Origin: Pseudomonas huaxiensis
GTDB taxonomy: Bacteria > Pseudomonadota > Gammaproteobacteria > Pseudomonadales > Pseudomonadaceae
NCBI RefSeq assembly: GCF_003231275.1
Contig: NZ_QKVL01000012.1
Span: forward strand, 103,173 to 167,172
DNA: 64,000 nt
Direction of reading: 5' to 3'
Positions 1 through 7,822 of this stretch are shown one piece after another. The position numbers and the translations under genes are program-made. The notes under the pieces were generated by a model. That model was given only the letters and a program-made list of their open reading frames with translations, ran no database searches and had not been told where the DNA came from. Position 1 is the stretch's first letter; each line of letters opens with the position of its first letter.

Positions 1-29
1 GTCCGGGGCCGGTCCTCAGGGAGGCGCAG

Positions 30-521
30 ATGACCCAGCGCCGCTTGCAGCGCGATGAAGAAAAGCTCAATCGCCGCCTGCGCGACATCACCCGCCTGCT
101 GGACAAGCAAATCCGCGGGCTGGTGCTGGACAGCAACAACCTCTGCTACGTCGATGACAAGGACGGCAAGCAACGTTTCATCGGCCTGGCCGCGCTGGGC
201 GCGCTGGTGCCGGAGCTGTGTGCCAGCTACGAGGTCACCCTGGTGTTCGACGCCAGCATCACCCGACTCACCGGCAAGGACGAAAAAGCGTTGCAGACGG
301 TGTTTCCCGGCACGCGCGTGCTGATCGCACCGAACAAGACCGATGCCGATGATGCGGTGCTTGGCGCGGCGGAGTTCGACCAGAACGTATTCGCCATCAG
401 CCGCGACCGCTACGCGGATTACCCCGACCGCGCCGCCGTGCGCGAGGAGCGGGTACTGCGGCCGATCGTCCACCCCGATTCGGTGCAGATCCCGCAACTG
501 GAAGTGCAGCAACGCTACTGA
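30..521 (+). CDS. PIN/NYN-like ribonuclease, hypothetical
   Basis: 163-residue protein, probably cytosolic. After a basic helical N-terminus (about residues 1-30) comes a hydrophobic strand ending in an acidic pair, LVLDSNNLCY (Asp34, Asn36-Asn37), then LVFDAS (Asp74), DADDAVL (Asp105-Asp108) and FAISRDRYADY (Asp126, Asp130). This order of acidic residues at strand ends, with the ISRDRYADY block, resembles Zc3h12a/NYN-type PIN-like RNases (VIDGSNV ... SND.YRD). RNA cleavage is therefore an inference from fold resemblance. The ATG follows GGGAGGCGCAG, a good ribosome binding site. A hairpin at 531-560 follows the stop. It lies directly upstream of the radical SAM cassette, so the two may be functionally linked, but it could instead end an operon lying outside the window. 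Confidence 0.6.
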   Translation: MTQRRLQRDEEKLNRRLRDITRLLDKQIRGLVLDSNNLCYVDDKDGKQRFIGLAALGALVPELCASYEVTLVFDASITRLTGKDEKALQTVFPGTRVLIAPNKTDADDAVLGAAEFDQNVFAISRDRYADYPDRAAVREERVLRPIVHPDSVQIPQLEVQQRY

Positions 522-530
522 ACACAAGGT

Positions 531-560
531 GGTCCCGCGAGGCATGGTGCCTGCGGGGCC
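531..560 (+). terminator. Terminator-like hairpin after the NYN-like gene
   Basis: GGTCCCGCGAGGC pairs with GCCTGCGGGGCC through one bulged base, with a five-base loop. It is followed only by CCTTTGC, so a long T-run is missing; it may be a weak terminator or an RNA stability element. Confidence 0.4.
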
Positions 561-573
561 TTTGCAGAAAGAT

Positions 574-593
574 GCCCGCGCCGTTGCGCGGGC
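574..593 (+). promoter_or_regulatory. Perfect GC hairpin abutting the radical SAM ribosome binding site
   Basis: GCCCGCGC-CGTT-GCGCGGGC is a perfect 8-bp stem with a 4-base loop. It ends one base before the AGGAAAGAG ribosome binding site (594-602) of the gene starting at 612, so it could act on translation or as an early terminator. No function is shown by the sequence alone. Confidence 0.4.
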
Positions 594-611
594 AGGAAAG
601 AGCCCATCGAC

Positions 612-1640
612 ATGGATTTGCACGGTCACCTGTTGTACATCGACATCACCCAGATCTGCGGCATCGGTTGCGCGTTCTGCATGTACGCGGACAAGCACAA
701 GTCCGGGATGAGCATGGAACTGTCCAGCCTCGCCCGGGAAAACCTCGCCGCGCTGATCAATGCCACGGAGGTCAAGCGCATTTCCATCAGTGGTGAAGGC
801 GAGCCGCTCAACAACGCCAAGGTGTTCCACGAGATCCTCGGGCTGTCCGACGGCGGCAAGCAGTTCGAGTTCATCACCAGCGGTTTCTTCCCCCACGACA
901 AGATGGCGGCGTTCTACGACACCACCCAGCAGCTCGTCACCGCACGGGGCGACCACTGCAACATCCGCCTGAGTGCCGACAGCCACCATATTGAAAAGGT
1001 CAAATGGCGAGCCCACGGTTTCAGCCTGGATTACCAGCGCCGGCAGGGTCTGGACGGACTGAGTTTCTCGTTCCGTTCCATCGACACCGACCGTGAATTC
1101 ACCCGTGGCTACCTGCTGGAAGAACTGCAGCGCTGGGGGTTGGAGGCGGCCATCGAGCCACGCAGCGCCCTTGAAGATGTGCTGGTGGTCGGCGACGCGC
1201 GTTTCGGCATCGACTACAAGAACCTGGTGCATCCCGCAGCCGACACGCCCGCCGGCTACCTGGATCTGCACGGCTACATCGGCGCCATCGAGGCCAAGGT
1301 CAACAAGCGCTTCACCCTCGGCAGCCTGAACCCGCCACCCGCGGCCAACGGCATGGACCTGACCATCAAGCCCAATGGCGATGTCTACCTGTACGGCATC
1401 GAGCACCAGCGCCTGGGTAATATCCACTTCGACCGGATCCGCTGGGAACACCTGGCGTCCCATGTGCGCGAGACGCCGCTGGTGCGGGCGCTCTACAGCC
1501 AGCCGCTGGCCGATCTGCTGGCGCGGGTGGACAAACCGGACCTGCTGCGCTCGATCCTGGCCAAGGCCAACAACCCGTACTGGCTGGTCAAGGAAATGGC
1601 CAACCACGACGGTTTGCTCGAACAACTGGTGCCGGCATGA
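612..1640 (+). CDS. Radical SAM enzyme of unknown substrate
   Basis: 342 residues. The N-terminus carries CGIGCAFC (Cys16, Cys20, Cys23), the CxxxCxxC motif that binds the radical-generating 4Fe-4S cluster. It is followed by ISGEGEP (about 59-65), the SAM-binding GGE-type motif. No SPASM or auxiliary cysteine cluster is evident after that, so this looks like a minimal radical SAM enzyme with its own C-terminal half. The ATG has AGGAAAGAG about 10 bases upstream. Its stop overlaps the next start (ATGA at 1637-1640), so it is translationally coupled to the PHP gene. The substrate is unknown. Neighbouring PHP, PRPP-motif and glycosyltransferase genes suggest modification of a phosphorylated sugar or nucleotide; that is inference. 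Confidence 0.8.
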   Translation: MDLHGHLLYIDITQICGIGCAFCMYADKHKSGMSMELSSLARENLAALINATEVKRISISGEGEPLNNAKVFHEILGLSDGGKQFEFITSGFFPHDKMAAFYDTTQQLVTARGDHCNIRLSADSHHIEKVKWRAHGFSLDYQRRQGLDGLSFSFRSIDTDREFTRGYLLEELQRWGLEAAIEPRSALEDVLVVGDARFGIDYKNLVHPAADTPAGYLDLHGYIGAIEAKVNKRFTLGSLNPPPAANGMDLTIKPNGDVYLYGIEHQRLGNIHFDRIRWEHLASHVRETPLVRALYSQPLADLLARVDKPDLLRSILAKANNPYWLVKEMANHDGLLEQLVPA

Positions 1641-2503
1641 TCGACTCCCATAGCCACACCTTCTACTCCAAGCACGCCGTGGGCACGGTGGACGAGCTGG
1701 TGCGTGCCTCGATTGCCGCCGGGGTGAAGGTGCTGACCATCACCGACCACGCACCGTTTCCGGTGGACACCCACAACCGCCTGCTGGACGCCGAACTCGA
1801 GCGCTATTTCGCCGATATCGAGCAGGCACGCCAGCGTTACCAGGGCCAGATCAGGATCCTGCGCGGACTTGAGTTCGACTACATGCCCGGCGCCGATGCC
1901 TGGAACCGTGAGTTGATCGCTCGCCATGAGCTGGATTTCGCCATCGGCTCGGTGCATTACGTCGAGGTGCCCGGCGAGCCCATGGTGAAAGTCTGGGAGT
2001 TGCCGCGGCTGGCCGCACAGGCGTTTCTCGATCGCTATTTCGCCGATCTTGAAGGGCTGTTGCAGTGTGGCCTGTTCGACGCGGTCGGGCATGCCGACAC
2101 GTTGTTGCGCGGAGTCCCGGAAGACATCGTGCTGCGCCGTTTCGAGCCGTTGCTGCCGTTGTTCGCGGACGGCGGGGTGGCCTTTGAGCTGAATGCCTCG
2201 GGGATCCGCAAGTCGAGCCTGGAGCCAGGCACCGGGCGTGAAGTGCACGGCCAATGGTCGTATCCGAGTCGCGGACTGCTGCCGCTGCTGGTCGAGCGGG
2301 GCGCGGCGTTCACCGTGGGCTCGGACGCCCACGATCCGCGTGATGCCGGCGCGGGCATTGGCGAAATGCTTGAGCAGTTGCAGCCACTCGGGCTGCGCCG
2401 CATCAGTTACTACGAAGCCCGTCGCCGCGTCGATGTGCCCCTGGACCTGCTGGCCACCACGGCCAGCGCTGAACACCTGATCAATGGATACGTTTCACCA
2501 TGA
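1637..2503 (+). CDS. PHP-domain phosphoesterase (histidinol-phosphatase-like)
   Basis: 288 residues, a single PHP domain. Metal-binding motifs appear in family order: DSHSHT (His5, His7), ITDHAPF, GLEFDY, GSVHY, VGHADT and SDAHDP near the C-terminus. PHP proteins of this size (HisJ/HisK type) hydrolyse phosphomonoesters with a trinuclear metal site. A true histidine-biosynthetic role is unlikely, because no his gene is nearby and the gene sits inside a radical SAM/glycosyltransferase operon. It overlaps the radical SAM gene by four bases, and its stop overlaps the next start (2500). The likely job is removing phosphate from a pathway intermediate (inference). Confidence 0.8.
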   Translation: MIDSHSHTFYSKHAVGTVDELVRASIAAGVKVLTITDHAPFPVDTHNRLLDAELERYFADIEQARQRYQGQIRILRGLEFDYMPGADAWNRELIARHELDFAIGSVHYVEVPGEPMVKVWELPRLAAQAFLDRYFADLEGLLQCGLFDAVGHADTLLRGVPEDIVLRRFEPLLPLFADGGVAFELNASGIRKSSLEPGTGREVHGQWSYPSRGLLPLLVERGAAFTVGSDAHDPRDAGAGIGEMLEQLQPLGLRRISYYEARRRVDVPLDLLATTASAEHLINGYVSP

Positions 2504-3630
2504 CCCTGAACCCTTGCAGCTTGCCGTCCGACTGGAGCCAACTGCACAGCGCCCCCGTAGCCGAACAACTGGCGGCGTTCCATCAGGCGCTGGCACTGGC
2601 CCGGCCCGAAGACGTGTCGGGCGGTTTCCGTGCCTTTGCCGCAGAACTGCTGAGCCGTGGTCTGATCAGCATGGCGCAGTACGTGTCGATCTTTGCCGGC
2701 CATGCGCTGACCTGCCTTACCCCGGCAGGGCCGGGTGTGTTCCGCGACATGGCCGACGCCAGCGATGCCGCCGACCTGGCGGCGATCTACAGCCGCGCCA
2801 AGTACGGCAGCATCGGTGATATCCGCCACCTTGCCTGGCAGGTGATCGACTACCTCGAGGCCCAACTGGAGGACCCGTTGTCGCACTGGGCCCGACTGTT
2901 CAGCGACGCCCGGGTCCACGGCGACAACGTGGTGATGATGACCACCGGTTGGCGCAACGTGCCGTCCACGGCGAACGTGCTTTACGACATCGTGGTCGAG
3001 GAGATCAACGTCACACTGGCGCACAAGGGCCTGCCGACCATCATCAACGTCAAGCTGCCGCGCATTGCGCCGCCCTGCGAGAACTACGCGAGCCTGAGCA
3101 CTGAGGAGCGTGAGCGGGTCAATCTGGTCCAGGACCATGTGATTCCCGCCGAGAACTTCTATCGCTGGAGCGGGGTACATGTGATCTTCGGCGACGACGT
3201 GCTGGTCACCGGGTCGACCGCAGACAAGGTGTTCCATCACTCCATGCACGCCGGCGCCAAGTCGTTCCAGGCGATCTATCCGGTGGCCGTCGATCCGCGT
3301 GTTGCGCTCAGCGACGCGACCATCGAAGAGCGCCTGAACATGACGCAGATCGGCCGCGGGCTTGGCGAGAACCTCGCGCGGCTGTTGTCCGACCCGCAGT
3401 ACCAGCCGATCCTGCGCACCTTGCGCCTGGTGTTCGGCGCGGACAACCGCGACGCGCTGGAGGCGTTTCTGCCACGGGTGCCAGCGGACAACTGGCTGCG
3501 CTTGTACCGGTCGGCGCTGGGCAACGAGTTTCTGCGTCAGGACGGTTGCGTACCGTCACTGGCCCGGGTTCGCCGGCATCTGGTCGAAGCCGGCCTGTTG
3601 CGGGCCGATGGCAGGACGGTACGCAGGTGA
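2500..3630 (+). CDS. Phosphoribosyltransferase-like protein
   Basis: 376 residues, no signal peptide or membrane segment. Residues 226-240 read VHVIFGDDVLVTGST, which fits the type I phosphoribosyltransferase PRPP-binding motif: four hydrophobic residues, Asp-Asp, two hydrophobic residues, then TG(S/T)T. An upstream block (residues 141-165, DNVVMMTTGWRN...) could supply the pyrophosphate loop. The N-terminal 130 residues and the C-terminal 100 residues match nothing I recognise, and the protein is longer than a plain salvage enzyme. ATGA overlap with the PHP gene and GTGA overlap with the glycosyltransferase gene show a tight operon. It may transfer a ribosyl phosphate or act as a regulatory PRPP sensor; both are inference. 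Confidence 0.55.
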   Translation: MTLNPCSLPSDWSQLHSAPVAEQLAAFHQALALARPEDVSGGFRAFAAELLSRGLISMAQYVSIFAGHALTCLTPAGPGVFRDMADASDAADLAAIYSRAKYGSIGDIRHLAWQVIDYLEAQLEDPLSHWARLFSDARVHGDNVVMMTTGWRNVPSTANVLYDIVVEEINVTLAHKGLPTIINVKLPRIAPPCENYASLSTEERERVNLVQDHVIPAENFYRWSGVHVIFGDDVLVTGSTADKVFHHSMHAGAKSFQAIYPVAVDPRVALSDATIEERLNMTQIGRGLGENLARLLSDPQYQPILRTLRLVFGADNRDALEAFLPRVPADNWLRLYRSALGNEFLRQDGCVPSLARVRRHLVEAGLLRADGRTVRR

Positions 3631-4427
3631 GCCGTGGCGACGATGCGCCAGTGCAGTACGTCAGCTACTGGGAGACCGCCGCCGGCCAGACGATGCCGCC
3701 GTGGATCGCGCTGGCGCTGGTGTCGTTTCAGCGTGCGCTGGGTGAGCGCTTCACGCTGCTGACACCGCATGATCTTGAGGCGCAGATCGATCCGCGGGTG
3801 GTGGACAAGGCCTGGGGTTTTCATCCGCTGGCCTTCACCCTCGACGCCGGGATCGAGGCGATCGTCGCCAAGAGCGATCTGATCCGCATGGCTTATGTGC
3901 ACCGTCATGGCGGCGTCTGGCTCGATGCCGACACCCTGTTGCTGCGGGACCCGACGGCGGATCTGTTCCCCGACGGCGTCAGCGACAAGCTGCACTGGCA
4001 CAGCGAATGCCTGTTCGCTTCACGCGCGGGCAATCCGTTGCTGGAGGAAGCGCTGGCTGCGGCACTGGAGGGCGGAACCCACGCCTGGGGCAACCCAGGC
4101 GGCATCAAGGACATCGTCGCGCGGCGGGCGGGTGAGGTAGTGCCGGTTTTGTCGCACCTGATCGATCCCGGCTATCACCCGCGCTACAACTTCGACGGTT
4201 GTGAGGTGATGCGTCGCGAGGACGTTACCGTCGCCGACTTTCTGCTGGCCGATATCAGCCTGCTCAAGCTTTACAACACCTACTTCAAGCGCACCAGCAC
4301 GCGCACGGAGTCGGTGGAGCAGTTTCTTGATGGCCGGAGCCTGTTGGCGCGGCTGTTCCTGCATATCGAGCCCGACCGGGAATACTGGCTGGCGGAAACG
4401 GCTCGGCTGACGGCGGATCAGCCGTAG
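3627..4427 (+). CDS. DXD-type glycosyltransferase (GT32-like)
   Basis: 266 residues from a GTG start that overlaps the upstream stop (GTGA, 3627-3630). A second in-frame GTG at 3651 is possible. The core HRHGGVWLDADTLLLRDP carries the DXD metal/nucleotide-sugar motif in the context typical of the glycosyltransferase sugar-binding DXD family (capsule and LPS-type small transferases, GT32). It begins VQYVSYWE and ends without membrane segments, so it is probably cytosolic. It is the last gene of the radical SAM operon and overlaps the 3' end of the convergent GT9 gene by ten bases. The donor and acceptor are unknown. Confidence 0.75.
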   Translation: MSRGDDAPVQYVSYWETAAGQTMPPWIALALVSFQRALGERFTLLTPHDLEAQIDPRVVDKAWGFHPLAFTLDAGIEAIVAKSDLIRMAYVHRHGGVWLDADTLLLRDPTADLFPDGVSDKLHWHSECLFASRAGNPLLEEALAAALEGGTHAWGNPGGIKDIVARRAGEVVPVLSHLIDPGYHPRYNFDGCEVMRREDVTVADFLLADISLLKLYNTYFKRTSTRTESVEQFLDGRSLLARLFLHIEPDREYWLAETARLTADQP

Positions 4428-5887
4428 CGCACCGCGTCGGCGGGAATATGAATCCGGCAACTGCCGGCGCCGTTCAGGTCGAGGCGCCCGGCGATCACTT
4501 CATGCACCGAAGGTGTTTGCCGGTGTACCGAGCCGTGGGCGATATACAGCCACGCCGGGATGCGCGCCGGCATCCGGGCGAATTCCAGCTCGATGCGCAG
4601 CAGGTCGAACACTTCGGTGCTGCGTCCGCTGGGCGTCCATGCCAGCGGCGCGGTGCGGTGATCCGGGCGCAGCAGATGCAGCGGATACTCCAGTTGCAGG
4701 TTGAGCGTGCCGGGATGGCAGGCGTGGACCTCGGGAAATTCGCGGCTGATCAACGGAAGCTGGCGGGCGAGGGTGCCGCGAGCCACGCCGAGCCCGGCAA
4801 TGATCCGGGCATCCAGTGCCAATGCCGGCCGCGGCGCTGATGCGGGCAGCAGGTCGGCGAGCCCCTCGATAACCTCTTCGACCGCGAATACGTTCATATC
4901 TTTCTTCCCTGTACGGCGGTAGTGCTCCGGGCACTGCCGGCTGAAAATGATCCGTGTGCGCGGCGAGGCTGGCGGTAGCCAGGGATTGAACTCGTCTCCG
5001 CTGTCGGGATAGAGAGCCAGCAACGGTGTGCGCAATCCCACCGCCATATGCACGATTGCCGTGTCCACACTGACCACCGCCTGCGCCCGGCTGATATAGC
5101 TGGCCGCGTCGATGGGTGTGCGCAGGTCATCCAGACAGCGAACGTTGTCGCGCACGGTCTCGGTTGCCAACCGCCGCGCCTGTTCGCGGCTTGCCGGGCT
5201 GCACAGGATGCCAATCGATTTTCCCGGCCACGCATCGGCGAGGGCTCGCAGCAGCAGGCACGCCTTGGCGGCGGACAGGCTTTTGTCCTCGCGGCTGGCA
5301 TACGGGTTGACCAGCAGGTGCGGTGGATTCTGCGGCGCCGTTTGCGCCAGGGGCACGATGTAATCGCGCTGGATCGCGTCCAGACCAAGGTCGGCCAGCA
5401 CCTGCGCGAAACGGCCCGCCACGTCGAGCCCGGCGCTGGCCGCTCCGAACTTGCGGTTGACGCAATGCAGCGCATCGTCGAGGGAATACACCCGTGCGGG
5501 ATTGAGCAGCCGAATGAACAGCATCTCCGCTGGCTGGATTCGCCCCACCAGATGCACCAACACATCGACCCGGCCAAGCTTTCGGGCCAGCCGGTACAGC
5601 GCGAGGGCACCGGGGTTCTCATCGATGACAAGGACCTGATCGACGCCGAAATGCGCTTGATGCAGATCGGCCAGGGGCTCCACCGTCAGCACAGTGATCC
5701 GGACGTTGAGTTTTTTCGCTTCGCGAAAGAAGAACGAAGACACGATGGCGTCACCCAGCTTGGCATCCCAGCGGGGCACCACGATGTGCAGCGGCTCGCG
5801 GGAGAGCGGCGCCGTGAGGCGGCGATCGGCGAGCACGCGCATCAGCAAACGAGCGGCAGTCTTGCGGTGTTGCGGGGTGATCCACAT
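4418..5887 (-). CDS. GT9 glycosyltransferase fused to a DUF120/CTP-riboflavin-kinase-like domain
   Basis: 489 residues from the ATG at 5887; an upstream TTG at 5932 would add 15 residues. Neither has a strong ribosome binding site. Residues about 30-345 are a GT-B fold of the heptosyltransferase (GT9) type: PRWDAKLGDAIVSS near the start, and SVDTAIVHMAVGLRTPLLALYP (about 273-294) as the donor-binding region. Residues about 358-483 resemble the archaeal CTP-dependent riboflavin kinase family: a glycine-rich IIAGLGVARG loop, then HPGTLNLQLE, then HEVIAG and a final beta strand. I know of no standard GT9 enzyme with this tail. Convergent with the radical SAM operon, it probably works in the same pathway. 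GT9 call firm, tail call tentative. Confidence 0.7.
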   Translation of the reverse strand: MWITPQHRKTAARLLMRVLADRRLTAPLSREPLHIVVPRWDAKLGDAIVSSFFFREAKKLNVRITVLTVEPLADLHQAHFGVDQVLVIDENPGALALYRLARKLGRVDVLVHLVGRIQPAEMLFIRLLNPARVYSLDDALHCVNRKFGAASAGLDVAGRFAQVLADLGLDAIQRDYIVPLAQTAPQNPPHLLVNPYASREDKSLSAAKACLLLRALADAWPGKSIGILCSPASREQARRLATETVRDNVRCLDDLRTPIDAASYISRAQAVVSVDTAIVHMAVGLRTPLLALYPDSGDEFNPWLPPASPRTRIIFSRQCPEHYRRTGKKDMNVFAVEEVIEGLADLLPASAPRPALALDARIIAGLGVARGTLARQLPLISREFPEVHACHPGTLNLQLEYPLHLLRPDHRTAPLAWTPSGRSTEVFDLLRIELEFARMPARIPAWLYIAHGSVHRQTPSVHEVIAGRLDLNGAGSCRIHIPADAVRYG

Positions 5888-5971
5888 GCGGTCAGGTCTG
5901 AGCGAACAAGGCGCCGATGGTATTGATTGCAAACGGCTATTACCAGCACGGCGCCCTGATTTTCAGCGTCC

Positions 5972-7597
5972 TCAGACCTTGAACTGCGCCACCATCCCGT
6001 TCAGCTCCACCGCCAGGCGCGACAGGTCCTGTGCGGCGGCGCTGGTCTGGTTGGCGCCGGCGGAGGTTTGCATCGACAGGTCGCGGATGTTGACCAGGTT
6101 GCGGTCCACCTCGCGGGCCACTTGGGCCTGCTGTTCCGACGCGCTGGCGATCACCAGGTTGCGCTGGTTGATCGCGGCAATGGCTTCGGCGATCAGTTCC
6201 AGCGCCTGGCCTGCGGACTCGGCTACATCCAGGGTGCCGGCGGCGCGGCCCTGGCTGCTGTGCATGGCGGTGACCGCACGCTCGGTGCCGGATTGGATCT
6301 GGCCAATCATCTGTTCGATTTCGCCAGTGGACTGCTGGGTGCGGTGGGCGAGGGCACGGACTTCGTCGGCGACCACGGCGAAACCACGCCCGGCCTCGCC
6401 GGCGCGGGCGGCTTCGATAGCGGCGTTGAGGGCCAGCAAGTTGGTTTGCCCGGCGATCGAGCCGATCACGTCGAGCACCCGGCTGATTTCATTGGCGCTG
6501 GCTGCCAGTTGTTCGATATCGCCTGCGGTGCTGGTGACTTCACCGACCAGCGCCTGGATGGACTGCAGCGCCTGATTGACCCGGTCGCGGCCATCGCGGG
6601 TGGTCTGGTCGGCACCTTTGGAGGCATCGGCGGTGCTGACCGCGTTGTTCGCCACTTCTTCCACAGCGGCGGTCATCTGGTTGACCGCGGTGGCGGCCTG
6701 TTCGATTTCCGCGCTCTGCTGTTGCAGGCCGCGGCTGGTGTCCTCGGTAACCGAGTGCAGTTCTTCCGAGGCCGAGGCCAGTTGGTCGGACGAGGCGCTG
6801 ATCCGCGCCAGTGTCGAGCGCAGGTTGCTCTGCATCCGGGCCAGGGCGCCAAGCAGCAGCGCCGGTTCGTCCTGGCCTTCGACCTTGATCGTCTGGGTCA
6901 GGTCGCCGGTGGCGACTCTATCGGCGACCGCCAACGCCTCCGCCAGCGGCACGACGATGCTGCGGGTGAGCAGGGTGGCGATGGCGACCAGCCCGATCAT
7001 GATCAGCACCAGCGCAACGATGATCAGCAAGAAGGATTCCTGGGAGGCATCGGCACTGCGTTGCGAGGCCTTTTCGGCGCCGTCGGCGTTGTATTTGACC
7101 AGTGTGCGCAGCGTGCTCTGCATGGCGTCGGCGGCATCGCTCAGCGGACCGCTGACCAGTTGCCGGGCGTTGTCGAGGCGGTTGTTCCGTACCGCCTCGA
7201 CAACGCTGGCCTGGATGCCGAAATAGCGGTCGCGAGCGTTGACGAACGTGACGAACAGGGCGCGATCCTCGGGTTCGATGATGGTGCTCTCGTAGAAGTC
7301 CAGGTTCTTCTGTAAGCCCCGGTTGACCTCCTCTGCTCGGTGCAGGGTGGCTTCGCGGACCTCGGGCTGCTCTTCGAGCAAGCTGCGCATGGTGATGGCC
7401 CGCGAGCGGTTGACGTCGGTGCCGATTTCGCCCAGGGAGATCACCGCGGGCAACCAGGTCACCCGGATTTCAGCCGAGGCGCGGTCCATCTGGCGGGTCT
7501 CGTAGAGCGATATCAGGCCGAGTGCCAAGACCAGAAGGCCGAGCAGGGTGAACAAGCTGGCGGCCCGTTTGCCGATTTTCATGTGGCGGAACTGCAT
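5972..7597 (-). CDS. Methyl-accepting chemotaxis protein
   Basis: 541 residues. One N-terminal membrane helix (about 12-30), a periplasmic region of about 160 residues that reads as a four-helix bundle (4HB type), a second membrane helix (about 190-212), a HAMP domain, and a long cytoplasmic coiled coil. The signalling tip is the highly conserved EISRVLDVIGSIAGQTNLLA and LNAAIEAARAGEAGRGFAVV region, which contacts CheA and CheW. No C-terminal CheR/CheB-binding pentapeptide is visible; the protein ends AQFKV. A clear AAGGAG ribosome binding site precedes the ATG. The ligand cannot be told from the sequence. It is monocistronic, with no che genes nearby. Confidence 0.95.
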   Translation of the reverse strand: MQFRHMKIGKRAASLFTLLGLLVLALGLISLYETRQMDRASAEIRVTWLPAVISLGEIGTDVNRSRAITMRSLLEEQPEVREATLHRAEEVNRGLQKNLDFYESTIIEPEDRALFVTFVNARDRYFGIQASVVEAVRNNRLDNARQLVSGPLSDAADAMQSTLRTLVKYNADGAEKASQRSADASQESFLLIIVALVLIMIGLVAIATLLTRSIVVPLAEALAVADRVATGDLTQTIKVEGQDEPALLLGALARMQSNLRSTLARISASSDQLASASEELHSVTEDTSRGLQQQSAEIEQAATAVNQMTAAVEEVANNAVSTADASKGADQTTRDGRDRVNQALQSIQALVGEVTSTAGDIEQLAASANEISRVLDVIGSIAGQTNLLALNAAIEAARAGEAGRGFAVVADEVRALAHRTQQSTGEIEQMIGQIQSGTERAVTAMHSSQGRAAGTLDVAESAGQALELIAEAIAAINQRNLVIASASEQQAQVAREVDRNLVNIRDLSMQTSAGANQTSAAAQDLSRLAVELNGMVAQFKV

Positions 7598-7822
7598 GGG
7601 GACTCCTTGGGAAAAACAGGCAGCCAGAAAGCGGCTGCCAGGACAGCCAACGTCGGCCCCAGGGTGGCGGCCGATGCGTTGACGCCTTTGTTCGATGATG
7701 TCAGTTAGACATCGTTCCCCGCAGAGTACCCCGTATTCGTGAAGAGTTGTTTCAAACCAGTGATTCGTTTCAGCCCCTTACGCCAGAGCCTTAGCCGACA
7801 CCCTTAGCCGCGTCCGTGTGCC

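Noticed and set aside
1493..2476. Minus-strand frame opposite the radical SAM/PHP genes
   Set aside because: Shadow of the confirmed PHP and radical SAM genes; low-complexity composition and no ribosome binding site.
6068..7315. Long plus-strand frame opposite the chemoreceptor gene
   Set aside because: Shadow of the MCP gene, rich in Gly, Asp and Gln with no domain and no start signal.
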